From NCBI GenBank assembly GCA_008694505.1, contig VZDJ01000868.1:657640-721639 (forward strand): a stretch of 64,000 bases of DNA, read 5' to 3'. Positions within the stretch are counted from its first letter, which is position 1, and each line of letters opens with the position of its first letter. The notes under the pieces were generated by a model. It saw only the letters and a program-made list of their open reading frames with translations. It made no database searches and had not been told where the DNA came from. This document shows positions 61,848 through 64,000 of the stretch, piece after piece. This DNA is from Cyanoderma ruficeps (Eukaryota; Chordata; Aves; Passeriformes; Timaliidae). Position numbers and translations under genes: made by a program.

Positions 61848-62291
61848 CAGGCAAAGACAAGGCCGTGCACACAAGCAAAACAAAGCAAAGCAAAGCAAGG
61901 ATTTCATTCCCTGCCTCCCATGGGCAGCCGAAAGTTCAGCAGGGCCCCCTCAGGTGTTGTGATTGCTTTGGCAGGCAAACACCCTCAGTCCATCATCCCC
62001 CTCTTCCTCCTGTTCTCGCAGCTTCACACGCTGAGCACAATGGAAAGCCACACACTGTGGGATATCTGGGTCACTTGGGGGCAGCTGTGTCCCCTCCCAA
62101 ATTCTTGTGTGCCCCCAGCCCACTCCATCGTAGGGCCAGGAGCAGCAAAGGCCTTGACTTAGTGTGAGCCCTGCCCAGCAGTAACAAAAACATCCCTTTA
62201 TTTCAACACTGATTCCAGCACAAATGCAAAATGCAGCCCCACAGCAGCTACCTCAGAGAAAATTGATTCTATCCCAGCCAAAATGAACATA
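61848..62291 (-). mobile_element. ERVL-type LTR, antisense (right part)
   Basis: Continues the LTR begun at 60700. It contains a (CAAAG)n stretch near 61876-61898, the block 'CAGCTGTGTCCCCTCCCAAA' shared with the 52093 copy, 'CTTGACTTAGTGTGAGCCCT', and an end ATCCCAGCCAAAATGAACATA. That end aligns with the family terminus, with CA decayed to TA as in the 52093 copy. Without the insertion the LTR would be about 580 bp. Confidence 0.87.
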
Positions 62292-64000
62292 GTAGCAACC
62301 TCTGAAATTGCCTGACCCATACGTAGCCATTTACTAACAGTAGATTACTTCAGAATTTTTCTTCCATTAATTCACTTCAAGACAATATCTGCTGACTTGT
62401 CATTTGACAAAATGTTTTTTTATTAAAACACACCATTATGAAATACAAAATTAGGCACTACAGAAAAGATCTCTTGAGGATGCAGTGTTGCAAAAATATA
62501 TTCAGACTTCATGCCAGAGGTTCTGTATCTAAACTTCAAGGATATTATAGCTTCTCTGTGAAAATAAAGCACACAATGAATCATTCAGTCTTTCAGCAAG
62601 CTCCCCAAGCTAATCCAGCAGCACTAGGCTGGCAGCTGGGTTCAGCACACCAGCAAGAAACAAGCTTGCTGAAGACCACACTGCCTATCTTTCCCACAGT
62701 GTATTTCTTTTATTACAAATGTGGTTTGAAAGCCTGGCCTGAAGTGTCTGACAGTCACCAAGGAAATCACTCACATTGCTTCTTCCAGCACTTGCTGTCA
62801 ACAGATTGGCAATTTCCACCTTCCTTAATGGGGGGGGGGGGAAGGAAAATTATGTCAAGTAAGAGAGGCTGGAATCTCATTTACAAGCCAAATTTGAATC
62901 CATAGCTCTGTTTAAGAGGTACTAGATTGTGACCAGATCAAGCTTACTATAATTCTAATTACTTCATTTTATTAATGTAACACATTTGTCTTATAAGATT
63001 ACCAGCCCTGCACCTCATACAAAGCATAGAAGTGAAAATGCACATTTCTCAAATTCCTCTGGGTAAAATTGGCTTGAGAGATTCTCTGACGAATATGCCC
63101 TGAAGAATTTCATTTTTGTGCAAGCAAACCAAATACACAAGAAATTATGGGAAGGGATTTGAGGCCATGCTGCTATGCATTTTCTCAAAGTAAGTGGAAT
63201 CTTTATGTTCTGAATAGCAAAAAGTATAGAAAAGCTATCTGGAATTGCACATGATGTGCCTCTGCAAGTTTTAGTTCATTTCAGCTCCACAAAGAAAGTT
63301 TAGAGCATCTTTGAAAAGAGAATCTGAGATTGCATGAAAAGCATAAACCCAATTCCTGCCAGAAGGCCTTTTTTGCCTCCAGATGAAAAAGAAAATCTAA
63401 AAGGGGTAAAAAGCAGCAAGGCTGGATTTGCATGAGGAAACAGAGACAGACATTTAAATTCATTCTAAAGAATGATGCAAAACATTTTTATTTCTTTGTC
63501 CTTATGTTTTTGACATCTTCACTTTTTGGATAATTAAATCTTTTCCTACAGAGGTTTATGACAGTTTTGTAAACGCTGCCCCTTTTCATGCAAAGAGAGA
63601 AGACTGGAAAAAAGTGAGAGTGTGTGAAGTAGTGGTGTTCTTTTGTATACCTGTTCCTGATGGTTTTAGTTTTTCTTGAGGCAGAAGCACAAAGAAATGA
63701 AAAATGAGACCAAAATTTTACTCCATGTATTTTCTAACACATATTTATTTTCTCATATTGTAATTCTTGCAGAAGTAAAAAAAAAAAAAAAGTCACTGAC
63801 AACTTTATCCAATATTCTTTTCTTAAATAAAATTTAATAGGAAGAAACTTGTTTTTTGCAAGCCCATAGTAGTTTTCAACTGGCTTCAGAGGAGCAGCAC
63901 TAACTTCCCAATCCTTTCAGGGAAAAGTACAGTGAGAAGAGGCAGCATCAAGTAGAGAGTTTAGGAGAGCAGTTTACCACCACTCGTAACAATCCATCAT
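62292..64000. other. Unique non-coding stretch
   Basis: About 1.7 kb of AT-rich DNA to the window end. It contains a G12 run (62830-62841) and an A16 run (63777-63792). A 155-codon plus-strand frame at 62438-62905 crosses the G-run and has no recognised domain, so it is not called. Confidence 0.55.

Noticed and set aside
16057..62291. A complete provirus formed by two of the LTRs
   Set aside because: No two LTRs match as a flanking pair, each well-defined one has its own target duplication, and no gag, pol or env frames lie between them.
62438..62905. 155-codon plus-strand frame near the window end
   Set aside because: It crosses a G12 run and has no recognised domain. Probably chance.

Overview
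This window looks like bird nuclear DNA, most likely from a songbird. The evidence is several 3'-truncated or 3'-anchored CR1 retroposon fragments, one of them ending in the CR1 octamer tail. There are also seven or more retroviral LTRs whose sequences I recognise as avian ERV families, a high-AT background without mammalian-type SINEs, and no bacterial gene organisation. The species and chromosome cannot be read from the sequence. One base (8368) is N.

I find no protein-coding gene, tRNA, rRNA or other RNA gene that I can support. All open frames are short. The longest ones lie inside LTRs or GC-rich low-complexity DNA and read as shadows. The window is best described as a gene desert or a very large intron. 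No exon with convincing protein similarity and paired splice sites was seen.

Layout. 1-7.3 kb is mostly unique AT-rich DNA with a CR1 at 1.6-2.0 kb. 7.36-9.18 kb is a duplicated patch: a roughly 87%-identical 187-bp pair flanks a CR1, whose 3' end is repeated as a 348-bp tandem copy with a single N at the join. 9.2-16 kb is unique. An antisense solo LTR lies at 16.06-16.59 kb and another at 26.13-26.81 kb. A GGGACA/CCCTGT hexamer array lies at 27.1 kb and a CR1 tail at 28.2 kb. 28.3-35.1 kb is unique. At 35.1-36.2 kb an antisense CR1 is split by a 564-bp LTR with a perfect 6-bp target duplication. A 614-bp LTR follows at 37.06-37.67 kb. 37.7-44 kb is unique with small tandem repeats, then an antisense CR1 (44.0-44.3 kb) and an LTR at 46.09-46.56 kb. 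A diverged duplicated non-coding block occurs at 49.46 and 50.83 kb. A 517-bp ERVL-type LTR lies at 52.09-52.61 kb. A probable LTR-like repeat and a G/T-only tract lie at 56.6-57.8 kb. A CR1 tail lies at 58.6 kb. At 60.70-62.29 kb an ERVL-type LTR is interrupted by a 1,005-bp GC-rich LTR in the opposite orientation.

Nothing here forms a pathway or operon. The window's history is one of repeated retroviral and CR1 insertion, recombination of proviruses to solo LTRs, and local duplication. LTR sequence (about 6 kb) clearly exceeds CR1 sequence (about 2 kb), and most LTRs point to the minus strand. I did not find a previously undescribed gene system. The observations most worth checking are the N-joined duplication, the diverged non-coding pair, the nested LTR, and the G-quadruplex-prone arrays.
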